Of a stretch of 64,000 bases of DNA, positions 54,883 through 63,942 are shown one piece after another. The notes beneath the pieces are model-generated. The model was not told the origin of the DNA, did no database searches, and saw nothing but the letters and a program-made list of their open reading frames with translations. Within the stretch, counting starts at the first letter, position 1; each line of letters starts with the position of its first letter. A program made the position numbers and the translations under genes. The stretch covers positions 1 through 64,000 of the forward strand of contig NZ_WOVL01000025.1 in the NCBI RefSeq assembly GCF_009737085.1, written 5' to 3'. The stretch is from Paenibacillus sp. NEAU-GSW1 (GTDB lineage Bacteria; Bacillota; Bacilli; Paenibacillales; Paenibacillaceae).

Positions 54883-56828
54883 GGTTGCTGCACCTCCTCA
54901 TTGAGCACTTGCAGCCGAACGGCAATATTCTTCAACGCCTGCTCCTGCATTTCCAGCTCTTCCAGCTTTCGCTTTGTTTCCTCTTCGCTCAATTGAAAAT
55001 TGCGGACAACGCTGTCCAGCTGCTTGCGGCTGTCGTCTGTGCTATGCTCGATTCCCTGCTCATAGCCGTCCGTTAATTTCTGCGTTCGATTCGTCCAGTA
55101 TTTCTCAAGCTGCTTGCACTTGTCTGAAATAGGCTTATTGTAGCGATTATCTACTTCTTCCTTCAATTGCTCATAAGGAGAAGGTTTGCTGCTGCCGAAC
55201 AGCCATCCAAATAAACGGGCGGCCCCCTCTACAATTGCCCCTGCAATTCCTATTCCGATCCCTGTTACCCCGCGCAGAAAACCGCCCCTATCAAGCAGTT
55301 CATCCGCCTTGTCAATCATCATATTGGCCAGAGGAGAATGGAAGCCTGATAACGGTACGTTATCCATTCCATTGCTATAATCGTTAGAATCAGTACCGGC
55401 GCTAAACTCGCTGCCCAGCATTCCGCCAAGCAAGCTTTCATAGCGGCCGAGCTCCGCCTGCATGTCCTTGTTCGCGCGAATAATCGCTTGTTCTTCATAG
55501 GACCGCATTCGCTTCTCCAGCTCGGTCTGCAGCTCCTTCTCCCGGACTGCCGTTTTCTTTTCAATCGTCTCTTTCGTTAACGCAGTATTGCTATGATGCC
55601 TATATACTCGTTCCATCTCTTCTGATGCAAAGGAAGCGACTGCTTTCAGCTCACCCTTATACCATTGCTGCAGCTCAACCCCGTCCGCGCTCAGCCGGTT
55701 TCTCATCGCCGCAATCGCTTGAATGCCTTGACTGCGCGTTCGTTCCAGCTGCTCGCGAAGCCCGCCTATTGATTGCTGCGCGTCTGTCATCCGATTCAAC
55801 AGCGTCCGTCTTTCAAATTCGATGTGATACCGAATCATATCGTTAATAATCCGTATTCCTCTGCTGATCGGCTTGCCTAGCTTTGCCGCGCCGCGATCAA
55901 CCGCCAAAAAGCGTTGAAGCCCTTCTTCAAGCTCGCGGAATCCCGTCTCCTCTTGCTTGAGAAGAGGCGTGCGCATCGTCGGCATGCCTAGTCCTCCGGG
56001 ATACTGCTGATTCAGCAGCTCATGCCTGGAAGATACGAGAAATACATGCTCTGTTTGCATAATATCATTAACCTCATTGCGCACTCGCTCTAACACTCTT
56101 ATTCTGTCGCTGTCCGTCCGCAGCATATCCTTGAACGTTACGACGAAGAAGATTTTGCTAATATCCGCATCTTTAATCCGGTACAAGAACGATTTCTCCG
56201 ATTGAGTCAACGGCCTCATTCCGTGAATAACAAAAATCGCCGCATCGCTGCTCGGAATGTAATGGTTTGTAATCGCCTCTCTGGCGGCATCCATATCATT
56301 CGTACCGGGACTGTCGATGAGAATAACGCCGTCGCTGCCTAATGAAGTCGGCATTTGTACGTCCGCGTAAGCGATGCTGGCGATGCGCTCCGCCTCTCGT
56401 CTGGCTCGCAGCCGATCCTCTTCGTTGTCATCGGGAATATCAGGGGCAATTAATTGACGGAATGCCTCTTTCGACAATCGTTCTTCGCCGCCATCGCGCT
56501 TAATAATCCGAATATTTTGCTCAGTTCCGTACGCAATTCGGGTCAATAAGGCGGTACAAGGCGTAATCGCAGTCGGCAGCACATCCGTACCGAGAAGCGC
56601 ATTAATGAACGTAGATTTTCCGCTGCTGAATTCGCCGACAACCATAACCTCGAATTGATCGTCCTTCATTCTTTTCACGGCTGCGGATAAATCCTCCGCT
56701 TTGCGATTGAATTGCAATCGAATTGCCGCTGCTTCAAGCTCCTCCAGCAAATCGACTGCCTGCTGACGCCTTTGGTTATATAGGTCGATAGTGCGCTGTT
56801 TGCTCGTGCCCGCTTCTTTCAAGTTCAT
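54876..56828 (-). CDS. Dynamin-like GTPase 2 (650 residues)
   Basis: The product has G1 VGEFSSGKSTFINALLG (residues 64-73 core), G2 TPCTAL, G3 LIDSPGTNDMD, and a less typical G4 region VVTFKDML. A helical stalk with long coiled coils (AAMRNRLSADGVELQQWYKG) and a glycine/alanine hydrophobic hairpin near residue 560 (GVTGIGIGIAGAIVEGAARL) follow. ATG 56828 was chosen behind GGAGGAG; a longer frame to 56909 overlaps the upstream gene. It lies five bases after the first dynamin gene and overlaps the third. Confidence 0.92.
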   Translation of the reverse strand: MNLKEAGTSKQRTIDLYNQRRQQAVDLLEELEAAAIRLQFNRKAEDLSAAVKRMKDDQFEVMVVGEFSSGKSTFINALLGTDVLPTAITPCTALLTRIAYGTEQNIRIIKRDGGEERLSKEAFRQLIAPDIPDDNEEDRLRARREAERIASIAYADVQMPTSLGSDGVILIDSPGTNDMDAAREAITNHYIPSSDAAIFVIHGMRPLTQSEKSFLYRIKDADISKIFFVVTFKDMLRTDSDRIRVLERVRNEVNDIMQTEHVFLVSSRHELLNQQYPGGLGMPTMRTPLLKQEETGFRELEEGLQRFLAVDRGAAKLGKPISRGIRIINDMIRYHIEFERRTLLNRMTDAQQSIGGLREQLERTRSQGIQAIAAMRNRLSADGVELQQWYKGELKAVASFASEEMERVYRHHSNTALTKETIEKKTAVREKELQTELEKRMRSYEEQAIIRANKDMQAELGRYESLLGGMLGSEFSAGTDSNDYSNGMDNVPLSGFHSPLANMMIDKADELLDRGGFLRGVTGIGIGIAGAIVEGAARLFGWLFGSSKPSPYEQLKEEVDNRYNKPISDKCKQLEKYWTNRTQKLTDGYEQGIEHSTDDSRKQLDSVVRNFQLSEEETKRKLEELEMQEQALKNIAVRLQVLNEEVQQPC

Positions 56829-56833
56829 GAAGT

Positions 56834-59092
56834 CTACTCCTCCAGTTGCGTATACTGAACATATTTGTCGCTGCCGCTGATCCATTCGTTCTTCCCGATC
56901 TGCAGCCATCCGTTCATTTCGCCAATAATATCGACACGTTCCTCCTGCTGCAATGTACGGACGACCTCTCCTTGAGTAGAATACGTCGTTCGTACGTTCA
57001 ATTCCGCCGCTTTAACGACAGCGTATCCGATAACTCCATCGTCCGCTTGCTGCTGCCCATCGTTCTCGCTTGCCGGTTCGTCCATCGAGCTTTCCACAAA
57101 TACAGATTCGAACCATTCCGACACTTGCGACACCGCATGATCAAATTTCAACTGGGCTTGTTCGCGGTCGTTTGTGAATGTGACGAATAGAAACACGGCT
57201 GCTGAAAGGAGAAGAACGAGACGGAGCTTGCCGAACCAATAAATCGGCCGCCGGATTTGAATGTCAATCTCTTCAGGCATATCGCGGTCGCGCTGGAGCG
57301 CATCTCTTGCGATCGCTTTCCATTCCGCTGGTACAGCGCGCTGAACCGTGTTCGGATCAAATGCATCGGGATCCTTCTTCTTTAACCGTCCCCTGATACG
57401 CTCTGCCAAGTCTGCATATACATCCATTTGCCGCAGCTCAAGCAGCGCTTCATATGCTGCGGCTGCTCCGGCCGTATGTGTCTCCGCTTCTTTCAGTTCC
57501 GATAAATGCTCGCCCAATGTCAATTGGAATCTTCGAATTGGTAAAAAGCGATCCAGAAGCCGGAGATCTCCAGCAACTGCCTTATCCGTTTTCTCAACCT
57601 TTTTGCGATATTCGAATGTCGCAGCAATTGCTCCATTTAGAAGCTGCTCATACTTTTGCTCCAGCATGCTGTCCAATTTTGAAGCCTGCTCCTCGAAATC
57701 CATTGCAAGCACTTCAAGAGCCGTCGATAAATCCGCTCTTGATGAGAGGTATTTCCCATAATGCGTCTCAACGGATTCCCATAACAGTCGAACGCTTTTT
57801 ACGGCCCTTTTGCGAGCAAACAACGCTTTCACCCGGCCAGCCCCGTATCCCATAACTTCCCGATGCTTGGCAAGCGCTTGGCGGCGTTTCTCCAGCAGCG
57901 CCTTCTCATTGGCTGCGAGCTTCTGTCGCTGACGCGTTACTTCACCCGACCCCGCAGCCAATCTATTTAATGCAGCATTATAAGACTCTTTAGCTGTCAT
58001 CCATTGCATCCATTGCTTCACGAACGAATCTTTAGGTCTCGTCAGAAACTCATCCAACTGGCTTGCGCTGTCATTGATTTCAATCAGCTTTTCGATTAGA
58101 AGCGTTTGCGACTGATCCAGACCGCTCAATTGCTTCTCTCCATCTACCGTGAGCCTTAATATACATGAACGAATGCCGTATGCTTCCATCTGTTGTTCAA
58201 GCTGCACTTTAAGTTGATTCGTAAGCTCTGCCATTCTTTCCAGTCTCTTAGTGAGGACTGATGCGCGGCTTTCACGGTGATCTTCCGCCAATCGTTCCAG
58301 CAGCAGACCAAATCGGCTTAATTCCCACCAATGCGCTGAATCTTCGCTATCTGCAGCTTGAAGCGCGTCCAAAGAAGATACGCCGATCATTCCGCGAACA
58401 TATTCGGATAATTTTCTTTCCTCCGCCCGTGCATACTTGACCGGATCCAACGGTTCAGAAGAGTACTCCTCCGCCTTATCAATGCCATTAATAATGCCGA
58501 GCGGCATGATGGAAGTCTGTTCGCAAAGCGACTGAATCGACTGCCGTTCGGTTTCCTTGCCGACAAGTCCGAACATGAACAGCCACATCGCGTCATCTAA
58601 TCGCTCCAGTACCCGTTTGGAGCGAGCGGTATGCAGCTCATTGCCTGCATTAAATCCCGGCGTATCGACTAACGTCATCGTTTGCAGCCGCTCATTCGGC
58701 AATTGGAGCTCGATATAATCGAAAGTGCTGCGGAGATCGTTTCCTTCGTCACCCTCAGCTGTTAACACGTCTAGTATAGATAGCGGATATTCTGCAGCTT
58801 TGCCTTCATTGTCATAGGCTACAACCTTCTCCTGCTCGCCATATTTAATGAACGTTACAACAGCAGTCGTAGGAAGAATATCTGTCTTTAAAATCTCAGT
58901 TCCAAGCAACGCATTAATAAACGTTGACTTTCCTGCGCTGAACTCGCCCATTACTCCGATGATCGGAACATCTTTAGCATCTGAAGCCAGAGTCCGCCAT
59001 TCTGCTGTATGAATGAAAGACGACAACTCTAGCAGCACATCTTCCGATACAGCCGATATCACTTTGTATAAATCGTCTTGCTTCACCATCAT
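56834..59092 (-). CDS. Dynamin-like GTPase 1 with transmembrane helix and SH3b domain (752 residues)
   Basis: The G domain has G1 GEFSAGKST (49-57), G2 LPTTAV, G3 LVDTPGFNAG (141-150) and G4 NGIDKAE (202-208). The helical stalk is followed by a transmembrane helix near residue 625 (LVLLLSAAVFLFVTF) and a C-terminal bacterial SH3 domain (about 690-745, ELNVRTTYSTQGEVVRTL and GWLQIGKNEWISG). SH3b modules usually bind peptidoglycan or peptides, so this member probably spans the membrane with its tail outside. A dynamin ending in SH3b is uncommon. It leads the operon. Confidence 0.9.
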   Translation of the reverse strand: MMVKQDDLYKVISAVSEDVLLELSSFIHTAEWRTLASDAKDVPIIGVMGEFSAGKSTFINALLGTEILKTDILPTTAVVTFIKYGEQEKVVAYDNEGKAAEYPLSILDVLTAEGDEGNDLRSTFDYIELQLPNERLQTMTLVDTPGFNAGNELHTARSKRVLERLDDAMWLFMFGLVGKETERQSIQSLCEQTSIMPLGIINGIDKAEEYSSEPLDPVKYARAEERKLSEYVRGMIGVSSLDALQAADSEDSAHWWELSRFGLLLERLAEDHRESRASVLTKRLERMAELTNQLKVQLEQQMEAYGIRSCILRLTVDGEKQLSGLDQSQTLLIEKLIEINDSASQLDEFLTRPKDSFVKQWMQWMTAKESYNAALNRLAAGSGEVTRQRQKLAANEKALLEKRRQALAKHREVMGYGAGRVKALFARKRAVKSVRLLWESVETHYGKYLSSRADLSTALEVLAMDFEEQASKLDSMLEQKYEQLLNGAIAATFEYRKKVEKTDKAVAGDLRLLDRFLPIRRFQLTLGEHLSELKEAETHTAGAAAAYEALLELRQMDVYADLAERIRGRLKKKDPDAFDPNTVQRAVPAEWKAIARDALQRDRDMPEEIDIQIRRPIYWFGKLRLVLLLSAAVFLFVTFTNDREQAQLKFDHAVSQVSEWFESVFVESSMDEPASENDGQQQADDGVIGYAVVKAAELNVRTTYSTQGEVVRTLQQEERVDIIGEMNGWLQIGKNEWISGSDKYVQYTQLEE

Positions 59093-59216
59093 GATGTCAC
59101 CCTATAGTTCAAATGTCATAGTTCTTCATTTCAAATATATCCCATATTAACTTCGTATGTAAACGAGAGAATCATATAAAAACCCAATCTATACCTTATG
59201 AGCCCCTTGCACGCAG

Positions 59217-59254
59217 AAAAAAAGCTCGCAAACGTTCATAGAACGTATGCGAGC
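59217..59254 (-). terminator. Terminator of the RCC1-repeat gene
   Basis: GCTCGCATACGTTC-TAT-GAACGTTTGCGAGC on the minus strand forms a 14-base stem with one mismatch, followed by seven T. It lies just after the stop codon at 59274. Confidence 0.88.
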
Positions 59255-59273
59255 TCCTTCGTTAACGATTGCA

Positions 59274-61862
59274 TTAAGGCTTAAATGGTATTCCAGTTCC
59301 CCAAATGACCGTACTTCCGTCTTTCTTTGTAACCAACGTACCTTTCGATAATGGGAAAATTTTATCGACATTCGTTATTTTGGATGGATAATAATAACCT
59401 CCGTAATCAATTATCGTTCCGTCCTTGCAATAGATTACGAAATGCCCGTTTGCGCCTGTAATGGATATCGCATTTTTAATATTAGTCGGCGAATCGCAGT
59501 ATACTCCCCAGCACTCAACTGTACCGTCATTTTTCAACACCATTGTTTCCGAGCCTGTCGCTGCAATCGCCTTTACATTCGAAAGGCCTTTTGGCATTTT
59601 CTCTCGGTCGGAATCTCCCCATTCTACGACAGTACCGTCCTTTTTCAAGGCTACAGCATGATAAGTCCCCGCGCTAATGGCTTCGACGTTTACCGCATTT
59701 GCCGGTACTTTCTTAACCTCTGGAGGGTAAGTTCCCCATACCTTTACTTCTCCATCCTTTGTTAATACCATCGAAAAATCATTTCCGGCGACGATATCCT
59801 TAACGGCTCCCAAACTGGACGGTATTTTGGCCTCAGGTCTATATGTTAAATCTCCATTGATGTGCATGCCATTGACCCCGCCCCAACCTACAGCCTTTCC
59901 CTGTGTCGTCAACGCTAATCCGTGACTATTGGAAACCGAATACTTTGCAATGTTCTGTATATCGCCAGGAAGATTATACAAATAATCAGCATAGCCTTGA
60001 ATCGTTATACGATTATCTTTGCCTACAATAAAGCGGACATTTTCGTTCACAAATAAATATTTTATCGCATTCAATTTCTTCAATGAAACGAGACTGCTAT
60101 AATCATCGAGACCTAGTTTAACGGTATCGCCATTTTGGGTGACGCCCATATTTCTTATTATTTGCTTTAGACCCGTATTTTCGTAGCGCTTGACCTCAAT
60201 GCCAGTTCTCCAGTCATAAGCAATTGCGGTCCCATTGTCCAGCAACACCCATAATTCGGTGAAATATCCACTGCTTATGGAGGTAATTGCATTTTTACTA
60301 TTTTGTAAAGCTGTAATTCTAGTCACATGATTGAATTCATCCCACAGCGTGATTGTATGGTCATCATGTAATACAGCCGAATATTCATCATCACTTGCAA
60401 GCGCAACTGCGGCAGGCATTTGTAGAGGCAGCGATTTCGCATTGTACCCCCATGCAACGACCGTCCCGTCCTTTTTCAAAGCCAGATTAGGCCCTCCTGC
60501 CGCTATAGCAATGACATCCGTCAATTCTTTAGGAATATCCGTATTCCCAAATTTCTTGTTGCCCCATCCAACAACCGTCCCTTGTGCAGTTAATGCCAGC
60601 GAATATTCATATCCGGCTGCAATTGCCTTAACATTGCGTAAATCGGACGGTACATTGGATTGTCCATAATCATTGTTACCCCATGCAATGACGGTCCCGT
60701 CTTTTTTTAAAGCCAAAGCATGGTCATCCCTCGATATAGATACCTCTGCTATGCCTGTTGCTGTTTTCGGGGCTTTAGCCAAACGAGGTTCATACGGCCA
60801 AAACTTCGCCCAACTTACGACTGTCCCGTCCTCCTTTACGGCTAAATAATCATTATCATTTGCAGAAAGAGAAGCAATGGATGTTGTTCCTTCTGCGGGG
60901 ATGAATGGTACTGTGCTCATCATGTCTGGACGTACAACAGAGCCATCCTGGCTCATGCCAAGCAATCCATCCTCAGAATAACGCGACACTGCTGACAATT
61001 TGGTTGATTCAATGTGCGCAGCATATTTATCCTCTAACCATTTGACTACTGAACCGTCAGATCGAAGAAGATATATTTCATTTGCACCAGCGGAAACCGC
61101 CACAATGTCCTTGTAGGGCGCGACTTGCATCTTATCGGTTTTCATGCCGCTCCCCCAAGCTACTGCAGTGCCGTCTTTTCGCAAAGCAACCGATACGCTC
61201 CACCCAGCTGCGACATCGACGACATTCGTCAGCCCTTTCGGCACGAGGGTATTTCCCATTTGATCCTTGCCCCATGCAACGACCGTTCCGTTTGATTTCA
61301 GAGCGAGCACATGATAAGGACCAGCTGAGACGTCGGATACATTCGTTAATCCTTTCGGAATCTTGGTCTTTGCGTCCCCTCCGTCATCGGTATAATGATA
61401 AAAGGAAATTTTACCGGTCTTATGTACCATAAACAGAGTGCCGTTATTTGCTGATATGTTAACGACATCTTTAGCTTTAGCAGGATTTGTGCCTTTTAAG
61501 GAATCAGCAATATTATCTTCTTTTCCCCATTTAGCAACCGTTCCGTCTTTCTTTAACGCGAAGGCCACGTTTCCGGAAGATGTAACGGATATGACGTTAC
61601 GCAGTTTATCTGGAGTTGACGGTTCTCCGGACAGCTTTGTTCCCCACACCGCTACTGAACCATTTTCCCGGACAAACATCTTATGACCATCTCTACTATA
61701 AATTCTTTTTTGGTTGGATCTCGCTTGTTCAATAGTTAGCGTTGTTGCCTTCTCAGCAGCGTCCGCAGTGGTTGCGGCTCCATAGGAGTAAATAACCGCT
61801 GTAACAATAAATGCTGCTAAAATCATTATTGCTGATCTCGTATTCCATAAATTAATACGCAC
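59274..61862 (-). CDS. Secreted RCC1-repeat protein
   Basis: The 862-residue product has a Sec signal peptide (IMILAAFIVTAVIYSYG, cleavage near ADA around residue 36) and then more than a dozen RCC1-type units of about 50 residues, each with a core such as ALKKDGTVVAWG and a following VAISAG. These would form two or more beta-propellers. RCC1-repeat surface proteins are common in Paenibacillus and relatives, with unknown binding partners. No anchor motif is seen, so it is probably released or held by its repeats. It is a single-gene unit. Confidence 0.9.
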   Translation of the reverse strand: MRINLWNTRSAIMILAAFIVTAVIYSYGAATTADAAEKATTLTIEQARSNQKRIYSRDGHKMFVRENGSVAVWGTKLSGEPSTPDKLRNVISVTSSGNVAFALKKDGTVAKWGKEDNIADSLKGTNPAKAKDVVNISANNGTLFMVHKTGKISFYHYTDDGGDAKTKIPKGLTNVSDVSAGPYHVLALKSNGTVVAWGKDQMGNTLVPKGLTNVVDVAAGWSVSVALRKDGTAVAWGSGMKTDKMQVAPYKDIVAVSAGANEIYLLRSDGSVVKWLEDKYAAHIESTKLSAVSRYSEDGLLGMSQDGSVVRPDMMSTVPFIPAEGTTSIASLSANDNDYLAVKEDGTVVSWAKFWPYEPRLAKAPKTATGIAEVSISRDDHALALKKDGTVIAWGNNDYGQSNVPSDLRNVKAIAAGYEYSLALTAQGTVVGWGNKKFGNTDIPKELTDVIAIAAGGPNLALKKDGTVVAWGYNAKSLPLQMPAAVALASDDEYSAVLHDDHTITLWDEFNHVTRITALQNSKNAITSISSGYFTELWVLLDNGTAIAYDWRTGIEVKRYENTGLKQIIRNMGVTQNGDTVKLGLDDYSSLVSLKKLNAIKYLFVNENVRFIVGKDNRITIQGYADYLYNLPGDIQNIAKYSVSNSHGLALTTQGKAVGWGGVNGMHINGDLTYRPEAKIPSSLGAVKDIVAGNDFSMVLTKDGEVKVWGTYPPEVKKVPANAVNVEAISAGTYHAVALKKDGTVVEWGDSDREKMPKGLSNVKAIAATGSETMVLKNDGTVECWGVYCDSPTNIKNAISITGANGHFVIYCKDGTIIDYGGYYYPSKITNVDKIFPLSKGTLVTKKDGSTVIWGTGIPFKP

Positions 61863-61970
61863 TATGCCAACTCCTTATATTAATAGGTCAACATATATTC
61901 TAGCGTTTGGAAAAGAGTCCATCAATAATTGTTATTTTCAACATTATGTATTCTTAACACAAATTGATCA

Positions 61971-62807
61971 CTAGCCTATCAGCTTCTTCTTCTGTACTTC
62001 AAACTCATCCTCGCTTATTATTCCTTCATCTTTTAGTTGAACAAGCTTTCTAATTTCATCAGCAACAGACATATTGCCTTGATCATTATTGCTAATTATT
62101 GAAGTCTCTTTTCGCTTGTCCTCCTCATCGGCTTGTCTGATAAGAACTCCAATTAATTGATGACAATGATACGCTGTATTGTAACCGTCTTTATATTCCG
62201 GACTGTCCTTTGCATATGCGGAAAATTCAGAATCTAAAAAGGCAATCTTATGTACCGGGTTAGCTGCATCATTGACAATTACGTTCAATTCAATCTTCTT
62301 CACTTTTTCTTGGCTTGTCGTCGAGCCGGAAAGTCCTCCAATTAAAGCCCCGACGCCGCCAGCAAGCAAACCGCCCAATAAGGCGCCGCCCAATTGGCTT
62401 CCCCTGTTCGTAGACGTAACGCTTATACCATCAGTCACAATCTCTGATTTTAAAATGTCTTGATAGCTGTATACTCTATCTTTGAATGAATGAAGGGATA
62501 CGAATGAGATTTGCTTGTTCGTCTCATCGATTGACAATGTAACATCTCCATTTGCTGATGTATATCTCTGAGAAGATTTGTAATTAGGAATGCGCTTTAA
62601 CCTATCATCCGTCTCATGCCGCTTCTGTTCCATTTTTTCTTCTTCCATTTCTTTGTTTTTCTTATAGAAATACCACGAACCAATTCCAAATCCAAAAAAC
62701 AGAACCCATGCTACAATTGGATAGTCCCCGCCACCGCCAGTTGCAAGAATGACAATAAAGAAAATAAATGCGATGATAGCTGTAATACCGCCTAGAACTA
62801 CATACAT
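61971..62807 (-). CDS. Membrane protein with C-terminal SHOCT domain
   Basis: The 278-residue product has two N-terminal transmembrane helices (about residues 5-25 and 31-48), a basic linker, a beta-rich middle, a glycine-rich hydrophobic stretch (LGGALLGGLLAGGVGALIGGLSG) and a C-terminal SHOCT motif (EIRKLVQLKDEGIISEDEFE then QKKKLIG). SHOCT domains are short helical tails on many membrane proteins and probably mediate oligomerisation. The function is unknown. A strong promoter with a palindrome over its -35 lies upstream. Confidence 0.82.
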   Translation of the reverse strand: MYVVLGGITAIIAFIFFIVILATGGGGDYPIVAWVLFFGFGIGSWYFYKKNKEMEEEKMEQKRHETDDRLKRIPNYKSSQRYTSANGDVTLSIDETNKQISFVSLHSFKDRVYSYQDILKSEIVTDGISVTSTNRGSQLGGALLGGLLAGGVGALIGGLSGSTTSQEKVKKIELNVIVNDAANPVHKIAFLDSEFSAYAKDSPEYKDGYNTAYHCHQLIGVLIRQADEEDKRKETSIISNNDQGNMSVADEIRKLVQLKDEGIISEDEFEVQKKKLIG

Positions 62808-62843
62808 GTTATGACCTCCAAGTTGTTGTTGTAAATTCCTTTT

Positions 62844-62884
62844 ATAATAGCGTTTATAATAAGGGTTTTCAATGAAAACCCTTA
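62844..62884 (-). promoter_or_regulatory. Promoter and palindromic operator of the SHOCT gene
   Basis: TTGAAA (62867-62872) and TATTAT (62844-62849) are 17 bases apart on the minus strand. A perfect 12-base-arm palindrome, TAAGGGTTTTCA-A-TGAAAACCCTTA (62860-62884), overlaps the -35 and is a likely repressor site. Confidence 0.65.
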
Positions 62885-62983
62885 TGTGTTAAACGTTTCC
62901 TGAGACCTATTGTCCATAATAAACATAGAGTACAGATTTCAAATGCATCAAAACTCCAAGGTGGCATTAGCTCGAATAGAAAA

Positions 62984-63009
62984 AGCCGTTGGTTTCTCTC
63001 CCAACAGCT
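62984..63009 (-). terminator. Terminator of the GNAT / small ORF pair
   Basis: On the minus strand AGCTGTTGG-GAGAGAAA-CCAACGGCT forms the stem, followed by TTTTTC. It lies after the GNAT stop codon at 63054. Confidence 0.75.
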
Positions 63010-63053
63010 CAAATAGATTGTTTTTCAACTTTGTAATATTACAAATAACTTCT

Positions 63054-63566
63054 TTATCCTTTCAAGTTAGCTAAGTTGTAGAACATATTCGTAAGCCTTC
63101 CAGATTTATTCAATCGTTTGAATTCATATTTAAGATAGAATGCAACACAACTTTCAAACGACTCTAGAGTAAGAAAGTTACATCCGCTTAATTCAGATAC
63201 CTGGATAGCTGTATCAAGTGCTTCAAAAAGCAGAGACTCACCGATTCCTCTATTTCTATATCTCTCATCAACTCCTAAATAGTGGAGTTTAATGGCAGGA
63301 ACCATTCTTACGTCAACCACATTATCAATCTTGTGTTTTGTTCGCTGCCCATTACTAAGTTCCATAAGGTCGTTATGTAATGTAAAATACCCGATTAGAT
63401 TTTGACTTTCGTCAAAATACAATCGGGTAACTGCACTATTCATGTACTGCAGTTTTAATGCTTGCTCCTTTAGGAAGTTCTCTACGCTTATCTCGTCAGA
63501 ACATTTAAAATTTCGTACTTCTTCCATATGTTCATCAGAAATAACCTCACAAGTAAGCAGTTGCAT
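63054..63566 (-). CDS. GNAT acetyltransferase, toxin-like
   Basis: The 170-residue product has an N-terminal part (FKCSDEISVENFLKEQAL and NSAVTRLYFDES, YFTLHND) and a C-terminal acetyl-CoA part (HYLGVDERYRNRGIGESLL, FYLKYEF). This arrangement resembles TacT/AtaT-type GNAT toxins, which acetylate aminoacyl-tRNA. The gene begins directly at the stop codon of a 65-residue basic ORF (TAA-ATG), so the two are translationally coupled. A plain metabolic acetyltransferase remains possible. Confidence 0.78.
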   Translation of the reverse strand: MQLLTCEVISDEHMEEVRNFKCSDEISVENFLKEQALKLQYMNSAVTRLYFDESQNLIGYFTLHNDLMELSNGQRTKHKIDNVVDVRMVPAIKLHYLGVDERYRNRGIGESLLFEALDTAIQVSELSGCNFLTLESFESCVAFYLKYEFKRLNKSGRLTNMFYNLANLKG

Positions 63567-63764
63567 TTACCTTTTCGTCCTTTGCTCCCTATGCTTCCGC
63601 ATCATCTCACGCATGCGGTCGTTTTCCTTATTATTCTTAGATGGGCGCATCGCCTCATCAATAAAGTTCTGCATCTCACGTTCGTTTTTAAATTCAACCT
63701 TGGTTGCTCTAATGGGTTTGATCATACTAACCATCTTTGAACGACCCCCTTTAGTGGAGTTCAT
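63567..63764 (-). CDS. Small basic protein coupled to the GNAT gene, possible antitoxin
   Basis: The 65-residue product MNSTKGGRSKMVSMIKPIRA, then TKVEFKNEREMQNFIDEAMR, has a strand-helix core and a very basic tail (MMRKHREQRTKR). It lies upstream of a toxin-like GNAT gene with no gap, the standard antitoxin-first order. It does not show a clear ribbon-helix-helix, so its class is unknown. ATG 63764 follows GAGGTG by six bases. Confidence 0.6.
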   Translation of the reverse strand: MNSTKGGRSKMVSMIKPIRATKVEFKNEREMQNFIDEAMRPSKNNKENDRMREMMRKHREQRTKR

Positions 63765-63897
63765 GTAAATCACCTCAAATGGTTATTATTCACATTTACC
63801 ATTCAGGAAATTCACCTCTATGGCAAATATAACATAGGAAAAATGTGTAAACAATAGCATTTCCCACGGAGATGAAAATTGTCTTTAGCAAATTACG

Positions 63898-63942
63898 AAA
63901 AAAAGAGGCTCGCGCAAGTTCGGAGAACTCATGCGAAACCTC
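63898..63942 (-). terminator. Terminator of a gene that continues past the window end
   Basis: On the minus strand GAGG-CGCATGAGTTC-TCC-GAACTTGCGCG-CCTC is followed by seven T. It ends a minus-strand gene whose 3' end should be near 63950, outside what can be identified here. Confidence 0.75.
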
